Below, in pieces: positions 1-8,434 of a DNA stretch of 64,000 nt. Below the pieces are notes generated by a model that ran no database searches, had not been told where the DNA came from, and worked only from the letters and a program-made list of their open reading frames with translations. Made by a program: the position numbers and the translations under genes. Source of the DNA: JBHGXV01 sp041920505 (lineage in GTDB: Bacteria; Bacillota; Bacilli; Brevibacillales; Brevibacillaceae); NCBI GenBank assembly GCA_041920505.1, contig JBHGXV010000014.1, positions 43,264 through 107,263 on the forward strand. The letters run 5' to 3'. The first letter of the stretch is position 1; every line of letters begins with the position of its first letter.

Positions 1-312
1 CGAGCGGTGAGATGACAATCTGGCCTCACTTGGACAGCCGCCGCATGACACGGCTGCGGCCGGCTTGACAAGTCCGCAGTCGGCCTGCAAGTCCGAAGCC
101 CGTCCGGCGAGGCACTCTTCACCCTCTGGACAGGATCGGTTTCCTTTCGACAGGGAAAACCGATCCACGCCAAGGGGTGTTTTGCGTAAAGGCACGAAAG
201 GCAGAAGGAAAAGATGAATGATTTGTGAAAGAGAGTAAACATTAGTATTTTCTCTAAGGGGGGTTCGTTTATAATGATTCCATAAGTTAGGAAATAAGGG
301 GAGGGACAACAG
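1..312. other. Gene-free left edge with one hairpin
   Basis: No coding region is supported here. The only clear structure is an inverted repeat at 133-166 (GGATCGGTTT pairing with AAACCGATCC, loop about 14 nt), which could be a terminator for something to the left, although no clean T run follows. A TATAAT at 270-275 may be the -10 of the next gene, but no convincing -35 is visible. Confidence 0.4.
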
Positions 313-1569
313 TTGGCGTGGATGAACAGACAGAAATATATGTTGTCGTTACAGGTCGTGATTGCTTTATTTGCCAATGCCTTGATCCCTGTTGGGTCTG
401 TCGATAAAAGTCAGAATGTTCCGTCTATTATGGTTGAGGGTCCTGAAATGGCTCAACTGTCGAAAGAGTACCCAGTCAAGGTTACCTATCAAAATGATAC
501 GTCCTACTCTGGAAATGAGGGATTAGAAGTTCAATTTTTGTTAAATGATGAATGGTACGGTGATTATGAGTTGCCTCGTGTGAAGCCGAATCAGATCGTA
601 AACTTTACATACAACATAAAGTTCAATACAGAGGGCAAACATGCTGTTCAAGCAAAGGTTGTACGGGAAACTCCGAACAGTGACAAAAAAACGCTGGTGG
701 CAAAGAGCAACGTTCTTACTGTGAAAATCGGCTTTGTTGATTCGGATCATGACATATTAACGGATGATTGGGAAACGAATATCGGTACCGACCCCAAAAA
801 AGCAGACACAGACAGTGACGGATTGCCGGATGGATATGAATATCTGGAATGTAACACAAATCCGTTAAACAAGGATACCGATGAAGATTCAGTTGAAGAT
901 GGACAAGAAGATTTTGATGCAGACGGGTTAACCAATTTGAAAGAGTTCGAGTTGAAGACGAATCCCTTCCAGAGCGATACAGATAATGACGGGTATGCGG
1001 ACAAGGAAGAGATAGACACCTCCTTGACAAATCCTGTGGACCCTGACACAGATAGGGACTACATAGTTGACGGACATGAGACCCAGGTGGGATTTGATCC
1101 CCTGAACAAGGATACAGACGGTGACGGTATCCTGGATGGAAAGGAAATCATTACACAATCAGTAAGTGAAGAAAGGCTTAAGCACCTCGCAGTCGAAGAA
1201 AATCTGGCCATTCCACACATTTTGGTGCATGGGGCGGGAGACATCAATAGATCCATTGTGGTTATGAATGAAGCGGATAACCCTGTTTTAAGGGATATAC
1301 CGGGTATTGTCGGCTATCCAATTGACATTCATCTGGACAATGAGTTTGATTGGATGAAGGTAAGTTTCACCATTAAGGATGAAGCATTGCAGCACACAAA
1401 GCTGGAATACCTGACGATCGCTCGGTATGATCTGGAAAACAATACACTGGTACCACTTAAAACGGAAATTGATCATGAGACAAATACCCTAACAACTGAA
1501 GTAAACCAGTGTAGCCTTTACTTTGTGATTGATATTTCCAAACAGACAAATTCTTGCCCTGCTGAATAA
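313..1569 (+). CDS. Secreted thrombospondin-type-3 (calcium-binding) repeat protein
   Basis: A 418-residue exported protein of unknown role. The N-terminus has a short basic segment and a hydrophobic stretch (about residues 10-28) consistent with a signal peptide. From about residue 140 to 280 there are repeated acidic loops of the DTDxDGxxD type (DSDHDILTD, DTDSDGLPD, DTDNDGYAD, DTDGDGILD), the pattern of thrombospondin type 3 repeats that bind calcium. The last about 110 residues look like the beta domain that often follows such repeats and precedes a von Willebrand A domain, but the protein stops there, so it may be a shortened member. The TTG start at 313 is preferred over ATG 322 because GGGGAGGG lies about 7 nt upstream of the TTG. 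It is AT-richer than the core genes to the right, which suggests acquired DNA. Confidence 0.75.
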   Translation: MAWMNRQKYMLSLQVVIALFANALIPVGSVDKSQNVPSIMVEGPEMAQLSKEYPVKVTYQNDTSYSGNEGLEVQFLLNDEWYGDYELPRVKPNQIVNFTYNIKFNTEGKHAVQAKVVRETPNSDKKTLVAKSNVLTVKIGFVDSDHDILTDDWETNIGTDPKKADTDSDGLPDGYEYLECNTNPLNKDTDEDSVEDGQEDFDADGLTNLKEFELKTNPFQSDTDNDGYADKEEIDTSLTNPVDPDTDRDYIVDGHETQVGFDPLNKDTDGDGILDGKEIITQSVSEERLKHLAVEENLAIPHILVHGAGDINRSIVVMNEADNPVLRDIPGIVGYPIDIHLDNEFDWMKVSFTIKDEALQHTKLEYLTIARYDLENNTLVPLKTEIDHETNTLTTEVNQCSLYFVIDISKQTNSCPAE

Positions 1570-1595
1570 ATGACTTCTACAGAAGGAAGATCATC

Positions 1596-1868
1596 TTGCT
1601 AAAGAAAGTGTTGAACGTGATCGTTTTGTCGGGTCTTGCTGTGTTTTATTCCTTTGTTCAATACTTGATCATGTTTGCGCTAGATGGCATACCTGCACCC
1701 AACCCCCTGCTATATTCTCTCTAGGTTGGATTTATTTTGTTGCAGGGTGCCCTGGTCTTTTACAAGCCAGGTACCTATTTTTGGGCAAAATTTGTCTTTC
1801 AATGGTTTTTGTTTTACCTGCTTTGGGCCTATCTGTCCCAGATTGACATGTCTTACCGCATACTTTAA
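1596..1868 (+). pseudogene. Small membrane-protein gene interrupted by an in-frame TAG
   Basis: A TTG start at 1596 follows a good ribosome binding site (AAGGAAGA, about 5 nt spacing) 27 nt after the preceding gene. The frame encodes 42 residues with a hydrophobic segment, meets TAG at 1722-1724, then continues in the same frame for 47 more residues that again look membrane-embedded (rich in F, L, W and Y) up to TAA at 1866. The hydrophobic character on both sides of the stop in one frame suggests a single roughly 90-residue membrane protein broken by one nonsense codon. The alternative is that only the 42-residue peptide is functional. I do not recognise the family. Confidence 0.55.
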
Positions 1869-1871
1869 TGA

Positions 1872-1907
1872 AAAACGGGACGCGATTGTCATATCGAGTC
1901 CCGTTTT
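1872..1907. terminator. Hairpin terminator after the accessory genes
   Basis: AAAACGGGAC pairs with GTCCCGTTTT around a loop of about 16 nt, just past the end of the interrupted membrane-protein frame. T-rich ends on both sides make it usable in either direction. Confidence 0.6.
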
Positions 1908-1997
1908 CGATATTATTCCATGCCCTTGACTTCCATCGCCTGGTTAATGCGGGGGGTGGGCCGAAGGGACTCTTCAGCCCGAAACATAACCTGAAAC

Positions 1998-2034
1998 ATA
2001 AAAAGGACAACCGTCGGCATCGCACGCGGTTGTC
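1998..2034 (-). terminator. Terminator of the ytpI transcript
   Basis: Read on the minus strand, GACAACCG pairs with CGGTTGTC and is followed by CTTTTT. It lies about 100 nt past the ytpI stop codon. Confidence 0.6.
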
Positions 2035-2130
2035 GAAGCGTAAAGAATGTCACACGCTCCCATTATAGCAGAGCGGCGAAAAACGGGGCTAGCATAAAAA
2101 ATTTGTCAAAAACACAAAAGGAAAATCGAT

Positions 2131-2451
2131 TCAGTTGGAACCGCCTTCTTGCCGGACAACCTGTTGCCACTCCCGCCGGTACCGCAGGTAATTGCGCATG
2201 CCCATCGTCAGATTGACGCCACCGAGGGACAAAAAGACCAGGGCGACAACCACGCGAACCGTTGTCAGGGACGGGAAGGTAAACTGGTTGATCCCCAAGA
2301 GCAGCAACAGACATCCCAGCGCGACATTCATCTTGCCCAGAATCATCCGCGACTCCAGCGGATGAATGCCCCTCTGCCGCGCCGTCACGCTGAAGTAGAC
2401 GCCGGCGGCGAGCGAGCCGATCAGTCCGGTAAAGTAGACCGCGAACCACAT
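2131..2451 (-). CDS. ytpI: YtpI-like membrane protein
   Basis: A 106-residue protein with three predicted membrane segments (about residues 2-20, 40-58 and 62-80) and a basic C-terminal tail. Size, sequence character and position beside dnaE match YtpI of Bacillus, whose function is not established. The ATG at 2451 is preceded on the minus strand by GGGAGGGAG at 5 nt spacing, so longer upstream readings into the dnaE leader are rejected. It is transcribed divergently from dnaE. Confidence 0.75.
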   Translation of the reverse strand: MWFAVYFTGLIGSLAAGVYFSVTARQRGIHPLESRMILGKMNVALGCLLLLLGINQFTFPSLTTVRVVVALVFLSLGGVNLTMGMRNYLRYRREWQQVVRQEGGSN

Positions 2452-2530
2452 GACAACTCCCTCCCGTTCACTCACTTCTTCCATCGTACCCCAGTTGGGC
2501 GGCCCGGTCAAATCTTCACCCGATTGTATG

Positions 2531-2559
2531 TTCGTATCGGGCCTCGGATGAGGTATAAT
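2531..2559 (+). promoter_or_regulatory. Candidate dnaE promoter
   Basis: TTCGTA (2531-2536), 17 nt, TATAAT (2554-2559). The -10 box overlaps an upstream ATG in the dnaE frame, which argues that this ATG is not the translation start. Confidence 0.45.
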
Positions 2560-2596
2560 GAAGGAAACACAGACGAATGCAGAAAGGAAGAGAACG

Positions 2597-5500
2597 GTGA
2601 GCACTTCCTTCGTCCATTTGCATGTGCACAGCGAGTACAGTCTGTTGGACAGTGCGGCGCGGATCGAGGCGCTGGTGCAAAAGGCGTCCGAACTGGGCAT
2701 GAACGCGCTGGCGATCACCGACCACGCCAATCTGTACGGCGCGATTCCGTTTTACCGCGCCTGCAAGCAGGCGGGCATCAATCCGATCATCGGCATGGAA
2801 GCGTACGTGATCGACGGCGACCTTCGTGACCGGCCGCTGCGCGGTGCGCCGGCCCCGTTTCATCTGGTGCTGCTTGCCGAAAACGAGCAGGGCTACCGCA
2901 ATTTGTTGAAAATCAGTTCGATTGCGCAAACAGAGGGGCACCATCTTGTGCCGCGCGTCAACAAGGACGTGCTGAAGCGGCATGCCGAGGGCCTGATTGC
3001 GCTTAGCGGCTGTCACCAGGGAGAGGTGGCGCGGCATTTGCTCGACGGCGACTTCGCGGCCGCGCGAACAGCGGCGGAATGGTACCGCGACATCTACGGG
3101 CCCAAAAACTTTTTTCTGGAACTTCAGGATCACCGCACCGAGCTGGAACGGCGTCTCAACCAGCGGCTCATGCAGTTGCATCGCGAGACAGGGATTCCGC
3201 TGGTGGCCACCAACAACGTTCACTATGTGGAACAGCGCGAGGTCAGGTGGCACGACGTGCTGCTCGCCATCGGCCAGGGGCGGGCGGTTGACGAGGAAAA
3301 CCGGTTTCGTTACGAGACCGACGAATATTATTTGAAGAGCGGCGACGAGATGGCCAGCCTGTTCGCCTGGGCACCGGACGCCATCGCCAATACGGCGGCG
3401 ATCGCCGAGCGTTGCTCGCTTGTGATCCGCTTCGATCAGCAGATCCTGCCGCGCTTTCCGCTGCCCGCAGGCACCGATCCCGCCGCGTATCTCGCCCAGT
3501 TGTGCGAGCGAGGCCTGCGCGAGCGCTACCGGGAGATCACCCCGGCGATCCGCCAGCGGCTGGAGCATGAACTTTCCATTATTACACGGACGGGGTTTAC
3601 GGATTATTTCCTGATCGTCTGGGACTTCATGCGCTACGCCCACGAACAGGGCATCCCCACCGGGCCGGGACGAGGGTCGGCGGCGGGCAGTCTGGTCGCC
3701 TATGCCCTCAAGATTACCAATGTCGATCCGCTGGCCTTTCAACTCTTGTTTGAGCGGTTCCTCAATCCCGAGCGGGTGACCATGCCCGACATCGACATCG
3801 ATTTCTCCGTCGAACGTCGCGACGAGGTGATCCGCTACGTGGCCGACAAGTACGGCCGGGACCGCGTCGCCCAGATCATCACGTTCGGGACGCTGGCGCC
3901 CCGCGCGGCGGTGCGCGACGTCGGCCGGGCGCTCGGCCTGCCGCTTGGGCTGGTCGACCGGGTGGCCAAGCTGATCCCGCAGTCGGGCAGCATGACTATC
4001 GACAAGGCGGTGGAGAACAGCCCCGATCTCGCCAAACTGCGGGCGGAGAACCCGCAGGTGGCCCAGTTGCTCGACGTCGCGCGCGGGCTGGAGGGGCTGC
4101 CGCGCCACGCCTCCACCCACGCCGCCGGGGTGGTCATCTCGCGTGACCCGTTGACCGAGCACGTGCCCTTGCAGGCGGGCAGCGAGGGACTGGCGCTCAC
4201 CCAGTATCCGATGGAGGTGCTGGAACAACTCGGACTGTTGAAAATGGATTTCCTCGGCCTGCGCAACCTGACGATCATCCAGGAGACGATCAGACATCTG
4301 GAGCGCGAAGGCGTGCACATCGATCTCGACCGCTTGCCGCCCGCGGACGAAAAGACGTTTCGCATGCTCAGCCGGGGCGAGACCACCGGCATTTTCCAAC
4401 TGGAGTCCTCGGGGATGCGCAACGTGCTGCGCGAACTGAAGCCGAGCACCCTGGACGACATTGTCGCCGTGCTCGCCCTGTACCGGCCGGGGCCGATGGA
4501 GATCATCCCGCAGTACGTGCGGGCCAAGCACGGACAGACCCGGGTGCAGTACCCGCACCCCGATCTGGAGCCGATTTTGCGTGAGACCTACGGCTTCATG
4601 ATCTACCAGGAGCAGATCATGCAGATTTCGTCCACCATGGCCGGCTTTTCCCTGGGAGAAGCCGACATCTTGCGCCGCGCCGTCGGCAAAAAAAAGCGGG
4701 AACTGCTGGCCGAACAGCGGGCCAAGTTCGTCGCGGGCAGTGTTCGGCTCGGCTACGACGAGGCATTGGCCGACCACATCTATGACCTGATCGTCCGCTT
4801 CGCCGACTACGGGTTCAACAAAGCCCATTCCGTCGCCTACGCGATCATCGCCTACCAGATGGCGTATCTGAAAGCCAACCACCCGCTCGCCTTCATGGCT
4901 GCGCTCTTGTCCTTGTCCATCGGCAGCCAGCACAAGATCGCCGAATACACCGAGGAAGCGCGTCGGCTGGGCCTTACCGTGCTGCCGCCCGACGTGAACG
5001 AGAGCGAGGCGGCGTTTACCGTGCAGGCGGGGGCGATCCGCTTCGGTCTGGCCGCAGTCAAAAACGTGGGCTACGGCGCGATCGACTCGATCGTCCGCGA
5101 GCGGCGGCGCAGGCCGTTTTCCGACCTGGTCGACTTCTGCTCCCGCGTCGACAACAGGCTGGTCAACCGGCGCGTGATCGAATCCCTCATCATGTGCGGT
5201 GCGATGGACAGCCTGCCCGGACACCGGGCGCAACTGTTGGTGATGCTGGACGAGGCCCTGGACAAGGCCGAGGCGCGCCGCCGCGAACGGGAAGCGGCCC
5301 AGATCAGCCTGTTCCAACTGGACGAATCCGCCGCCGGTCCCAAGCCGGATCACACCGGACAGATTGCCATCGGCCCGGCCGATTACCCGCAAGTGCCGGA
5401 GTGGTCGCAGGCCCACCGGCTGAAGGAAGAGCGGGAGTTGCTCGGCGTCTACCTGTCCGGCCACCCGCTTGATTCGTACAGCCACCTGACCAACCGGCCC

Positions 5501-6058
5501 GAAGTGCAGCCGATCGGCCGGCTGGCGGAGGCCCACGGGCAGCCGTCGGTCAAGGTGGTCGGCATGATCCTTGAGGTGAAGCGCATCCAGACCAAAAAAG
5601 GAGAGCCGATGGCCTTTCTGCAACTGGAGGACCGCACCGCCCAGACGGAAGTGGTGGTGTTTCCGCAGACGTTTGCCAAGTATCGCGACCTCTTGGAAAA
5701 AGAGCGGTTGATCGTGCTGGAGGGACGGGTCGATCTGCAGGACGACACCGCGAAACTGCTCGCTTCCCGCGTCTGGGACGCCACCGCGCTGCCCAGGCCG
5801 TCGACAGAGCCCGTCCTGTTTGTCAAAATCTCGCCCGAGCAGGAGCGGGATTCGACATTAACCCGGCTGCAAGCACTGTTTGTCGAAAGAAAAGGAACGA
5901 TTCCCGTCGTCTTGCACTACGAAGGCAAAAAGCGCACCATACGCCTGCCGGACGCGTTTCGCGTGCAGGTGGACGAGGCGTTTTTGGAGCAAGCGCGAGC
6001 TATTGTGGGGAGCGGCGGAGTAATCCAGAAAGAAATGCCGATGAACTGGGGAGGATGA
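2597..6058 (+). CDS. dnaE: DNA polymerase III alpha subunit, DnaE type
   Basis: Replicative DNA polymerase subunit of 1153 residues. In Firmicutes, DnaE extends primers and works beside PolC. An N-terminal PHP domain begins with HLHVHSEYS (about residues 7-15). The catalytic core contains the PDIDIDF motif at about 397-403, whose aspartates bind the metal ions. A helix-hairpin-helix region and a C-terminal OB-fold (about 950-1060) follow. GTG at 2597 is chosen as start because AGGAAGAG precedes it and because the candidate -10 box lies over the alternative ATG at 2558. A hairpin terminator overlaps the stop codon, so the gene appears to be transcribed alone. Confidence 0.95.
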   Translation: MSTSFVHLHVHSEYSLLDSAARIEALVQKASELGMNALAITDHANLYGAIPFYRACKQAGINPIIGMEAYVIDGDLRDRPLRGAPAPFHLVLLAENEQGYRNLLKISSIAQTEGHHLVPRVNKDVLKRHAEGLIALSGCHQGEVARHLLDGDFAAARTAAEWYRDIYGPKNFFLELQDHRTELERRLNQRLMQLHRETGIPLVATNNVHYVEQREVRWHDVLLAIGQGRAVDEENRFRYETDEYYLKSGDEMASLFAWAPDAIANTAAIAERCSLVIRFDQQILPRFPLPAGTDPAAYLAQLCERGLRERYREITPAIRQRLEHELSIITRTGFTDYFLIVWDFMRYAHEQGIPTGPGRGSAAGSLVAYALKITNVDPLAFQLLFERFLNPERVTMPDIDIDFSVERRDEVIRYVADKYGRDRVAQIITFGTLAPRAAVRDVGRALGLPLGLVDRVAKLIPQSGSMTIDKAVENSPDLAKLRAENPQVAQLLDVARGLEGLPRHASTHAAGVVISRDPLTEHVPLQAGSEGLALTQYPMEVLEQLGLLKMDFLGLRNLTIIQETIRHLEREGVHIDLDRLPPADEKTFRMLSRGETTGIFQLESSGMRNVLRELKPSTLDDIVAVLALYRPGPMEIIPQYVRAKHGQTRVQYPHPDLEPILRETYGFMIYQEQIMQISSTMAGFSLGEADILRRAVGKKKRELLAEQRAKFVAGSVRLGYDEALADHIYDLIVRFADYGFNKAHSVAYAIIAYQMAYLKANHPLAFMAALLSLSIGSQHKIAEYTEEARRLGLTVLPPDVNESEAAFTVQAGAIRFGLAAVKNVGYGAIDSIVRERRRRPFSDLVDFCSRVDNRLVNRRVIESLIMCGAMDSLPGHRAQLLVMLDEALDKAEARRREREAAQISLFQLDESAAGPKPDHTGQIAIGPADYPQVPEWSQAHRLKEERELLGVYLSGHPLDSYSHLTNRPEVQPIGRLAEAHGQPSVKVVGMILEVKRIQTKKGEPMAFLQLEDRTAQTEVVVFPQTFAKYRDLLEKERLIVLEGRVDLQDDTAKLLASRVWDATALPRPSTEPVLFVKISPEQERDSTLTRLQALFVERKGTIPVVLHYEGKKRTIRLPDAFRVQVDEAFLEQARAIVGSGGVIQKEMPMNWGG

Positions 6059-6078
6059 TGACAGCCCTCCCTTTTTTG
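6049..6078 (+). terminator. dnaE terminator
   Basis: GGGAGG pairs with CCTCCC around an 11-nt loop and is followed by six T. The 5' arm overlaps the last dnaE codons. Confidence 0.7.
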
Positions 6079-6092
6079 TTGTTTTCGGCAGG

Positions 6093-6120
6093 TTTACAGA
6101 TGGAAACGATTTGTTATAAT
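6093..6120 (+). promoter_or_regulatory. Sigma-A promoter of the malic enzyme/accDA block
   Basis: TTTACA (6093-6098), 16 nt, TATAAT (6115-6120), with transcription expected to begin near 6127. Confidence 0.7.
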
Positions 6121-6137
6121 GAGTACATGATTGGCTA

Positions 6138-6152
6138 AGTGGTCAGACCACT
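6138..6152. promoter_or_regulatory. FadR/GntR-type operator
   Basis: A perfect 15-bp palindrome, AGTGGTCAGACCACT, containing TGGTCnGACCA, the known core of FadR-subfamily GntR operators. It sits about 12-26 nt downstream of the predicted transcription start, where a bound repressor would block elongation. The FadR-like gene at 7477 is the obvious candidate ligand. Confidence 0.7.
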
Positions 6153-6197
6153 AACTAGCGGTGTTATTTTTTACTAGGTGAGAACGGAGTGGTAGTG

Positions 6198-7442
6198 GTG
6201 TCAAATTTGAGAGAAGAAGCACTGGAACTTCACAGATTGCACCAAGGAAAACTGGAAGCGGTATCCAAGGTGCCGCTGCGCAATGCGCGTGACCTCAGCC
6301 TTGCGTATTCGCCGGGCGTAGCCGAACCGTGCAAGGAAATCTTTGATGATGTTACCAAAGTTTACGAATACACGATGAAGGGCAATCTTGTCGCCGTTGT
6401 CAGCGACGGTACCGCTGTGCTCGGTCTGGGCAACATCGGTCCGGAAGCGGCGATGCCGGTAATGGAAGGAAAAGCCCTGCTGTTCAAAGCGTTCGCAGGG
6501 GTGGACGCTTTTCCCATCTGCCTGAACACGACCGATGTCGACAAAATCGTCGAGACGGTGAAACTGCTGGAACCGACGTTTGGCGGGGTCAACCTGGAGG
6601 ATATCGCCGCGCCGGCCTGCTTCGTCATCGAGGAGCGGCTGAAGCGGGAAGCCAACATCCCGGTCTTCCACGACGACCAGCACGGGACGGCGATTGTCAC
6701 CGCTGCCGGTTTGCTCAACGCGCTCAAGGTCGTGAACAAGCGGATTGACGAGATTCGCGTCGTCGCCAACGGCGCCGGTGCCGCCGGGATCGCGATTATC
6801 AAGCTGCTTTTGAGCATGGGCGTCAAAGACGTGATCATGTGCGACACCAAAGGGATCGTCTACGAGGGCCGCCCGTTCGGGATGAACCCGGTCAAGGAGG
6901 AAGTGGCCAAGATCACCAATCGCGAAAAGCTCAGCGGCGATCTGGCCGACGCGATGAAAGGGGCGGACGTGTTCATCGGGGTTTCCGTGGCGGGTGCGGT
7001 CACGCCGGAGATGGTGGCGTCGATGAACCGCGATCCGATCATCTTCGCGATGGCCAACCCGGTGCCGGAGATCATGCCGGAGGATGCGAAACGCGCCGGT
7101 GCCGCCGTCGTCGGTACGGGCCGTTCCGATTTCCCGAACCAGGTGAACAACGTGCTCGCGTTCCCTGGCATTTTCCGAGGCGCGCTGGATACATACGCGA
7201 CCGGCATCAACGAAGAGATGAAACTGGCCGCCGTCCACGCGATTGCCGGGCTGATCAGCGACGAAGAACGGTCGGCTGACTACGTCATCCCCGCTCCGTT
7301 CGATCCGCGCGTGGCGCCGCATGTAGCCGCAGCCGTGGCCAAGGCGGCGATGGAGACCGGCGTGGCCCGCAAGACGGTCGATCCGGAAGCGGTCAAGGAA
7401 AAGACCAGCCGTCTGTCGAAGATCGCCTTTCAGCAAGTCTGA
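6198..7442 (+). CDS. ytsJ: NAD(P)-dependent malic enzyme, YtsJ/MalS type
   Basis: Oxidative decarboxylation of malate to pyruvate with reduction of NAD(P), a cytosolic source of pyruvate and, in the YtsJ form, of NADPH. The 414-residue length fits the short bacterial class. Visible motifs include LAYSPGVAEPC near the N-terminus, the FHDDQHGTA segment at about 155-165, and a dinucleotide fold with GAGAAG at about 192. Several GTG codons are possible starts (6189, 6195, 6198); 6198 gives the N-terminus SNLREEALELH, closest to the family, with CGGAG 8 nt upstream. The neighbours accD and accA use acetyl-CoA derived from pyruvate, so the block connects malate to fatty-acid precursor and reductant supply. 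The operator at 6138 lies in its leader. Confidence 0.92.
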   Translation: MSNLREEALELHRLHQGKLEAVSKVPLRNARDLSLAYSPGVAEPCKEIFDDVTKVYEYTMKGNLVAVVSDGTAVLGLGNIGPEAAMPVMEGKALLFKAFAGVDAFPICLNTTDVDKIVETVKLLEPTFGGVNLEDIAAPACFVIEERLKREANIPVFHDDQHGTAIVTAAGLLNALKVVNKRIDEIRVVANGAGAAGIAIIKLLLSMGVKDVIMCDTKGIVYEGRPFGMNPVKEEVAKITNREKLSGDLADAMKGADVFIGVSVAGAVTPEMVASMNRDPIIFAMANPVPEIMPEDAKRAGAAVVGTGRSDFPNQVNNVLAFPGIFRGALDTYATGINEEMKLAAVHAIAGLISDEERSADYVIPAPFDPRVAPHVAAAVAKAAMETGVARKTVDPEAVKEKTSRLSKIAFQQV

Positions 7443-7476
7443 TCGCAAACAGGACGTACCGGAAGGGGAAGAGACC

Positions 7477-8148
7477 GTGCTCGACTCTACGCAGAACCGG
7501 AAAGTGTATGAAGGCATCCTGCTGCAACTCCACGAGCTGGTGCAGCGGAACCATTTGCGGGCCGGCGACAAGCTCCCGTCCGAGCGCGAGCTTTCGGAGC
7601 AGTTGGGAGTCGGCCGGTCGTCCGTCCGCGAGGCTTTGCGCGCTTTGGAACTTCTCGGCCTGATCGAAACCAGGCGGGGAGAAGGAACCTTTCTGAAACA
7701 TTACCGGCACAACCGTCTGATTGACATCCTCGGGTTCTTTATTCTGCGCGACGCCAAGACCAAAAAAGATCTGGTGGAGATGCGCAAGATCCTCGAAGTG
7801 GAAGCTGTGCGGCTGGCCTGCCGCCGGGCGACCGACAAGCACTTCGAGGAGATGGAGCGGATTCTCGCGGCCGCCTGGGAGCGGGTGGAAAAAGGCGAGG
7901 TTCCGACGGAGGAGGATTACCTGTTTCACCGGGTGATCTGCCGCTCCAGCCGCAACTCGGTCTTGCACCGCATCTGGGCTCCGCTTGTCGAGTACAGCAG
8001 CACTGTGCGCAAAAGCTCCCTGTCCCGCGAAGGACGGGCGCAGGTGGCGCTTAAGGAGCATCGGCAGATTATGTTGGCGATCCGGGAGGGAGACGAAGAG
8101 ACAGCGGTGGCGCGCATGAGGGAACACCTGAAGAACAGCCAGTTGTAG
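7477..8148 (+). CDS. GntR-family regulator, FadR/FCD subfamily
   Basis: A 223-residue regulator. Residues about 8-75 form a winged helix-turn-helix (LPSERELSEQLGVGRSSVREALR); residues about 85-220 are an alpha-helical FCD-type ligand domain with metal/ligand-type histidines in FHRVICR and KEHRQIM. FCD regulators sense organic acids or acyl-CoAs and usually repress neighbouring genes. It lies 34 nt after the malic enzyme and upstream of accDA, and a FadR-type operator is present at 6138, so control of malic enzyme synthesis and autoregulation are inferred. The ligand cannot be read from sequence. GTG start, with GGAAGGGGAAGAG upstream. Confidence 0.88.
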   Translation: MLDSTQNRKVYEGILLQLHELVQRNHLRAGDKLPSERELSEQLGVGRSSVREALRALELLGLIETRRGEGTFLKHYRHNRLIDILGFFILRDAKTKKDLVEMRKILEVEAVRLACRRATDKHFEEMERILAAAWERVEKGEVPTEEDYLFHRVICRSSRNSVLHRIWAPLVEYSSTVRKSSLSREGRAQVALKEHRQIMLAIREGDEETAVARMREHLKNSQL

Positions 8149-8151
8149 AGT

Positions 8152-8180
8152 TTGCGGCGACGACAAACGCTATGATATGA
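8152..8180 (+). promoter_or_regulatory. Candidate promoter of the accDA operon
   Basis: TTGCGG (8152-8157), 17 nt, TATGAT (8175-8180), immediately after the GntR gene. It would give accDA a start site separate from the malic-enzyme promoter. Confidence 0.5.
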
Positions 8181-8196
8181 TGGTGCAGATTGCACC
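8180..8196. promoter_or_regulatory. Perfect palindrome abutting the accDA -10 box
   Basis: TGGTGCAGATTGCACCA is a 7+3+7 perfect inverted repeat that begins at the last base of the -10 box and spans the expected start site, a classic repressor position. It shares TGGT/ACCA ends with the operator at 6138 but has a different spacing, so the protein that binds it is unknown. Confidence 0.5.
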
Positions 8197-8230
8197 AGTT
8201 TCTTATCGGGGGAAGTAAGGAGGAACCATC

Positions 8231-8413
8231 ATGTGGACAGTCATCTACATCGCTCCTAGCGCCAAAATCGCCGAACGGATTCAGGATCGTCTGACAGAGG
8301 AAGGATTCCTTGTGAAAGTTCGTGAAGCCAAAGTGTCCAAACAGTTTGAGATACTCGTGCCGGAAAGCGAGGTTCACGAAGTCCAGGAAGTCCTCAGCAC
8401 GATCCTTCACTGA
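8231..8413 (+). CDS. Small conserved protein preceding accD (DUF2007-like)
   Basis: A 60-residue protein starting MWTVIYIAPSAK and ending in an amphipathic helix (ESEVHEVQEVL). The beta-alpha-beta pattern resembles the small signal-transducer-like proteins grouped as DUF2007. A gene of this size often precedes accD in related Bacillales. AAGGAGG lies about 7 nt upstream of the ATG. No catalytic motif is visible. It is 21 nt from accD, so a role tied to acetyl-CoA carboxylase is possible but inferred only from position. Confidence 0.7.
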   Translation: MWTVIYIAPSAKIAERIQDRLTEEGFLVKVREAKVSKQFEILVPESEVHEVQEVLSTILH

Positions 8414-8434
8414 ACACTAATGTGAGGTGTTACT

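Noticed and set aside
2516..5623. Long open frame antisense to dnaE
   Set aside because: It is the shadow of a GC-rich real gene: codon usage and protein composition are unnatural (many His, Arg and Pro) and dnaE motifs are certain on the plus strand.
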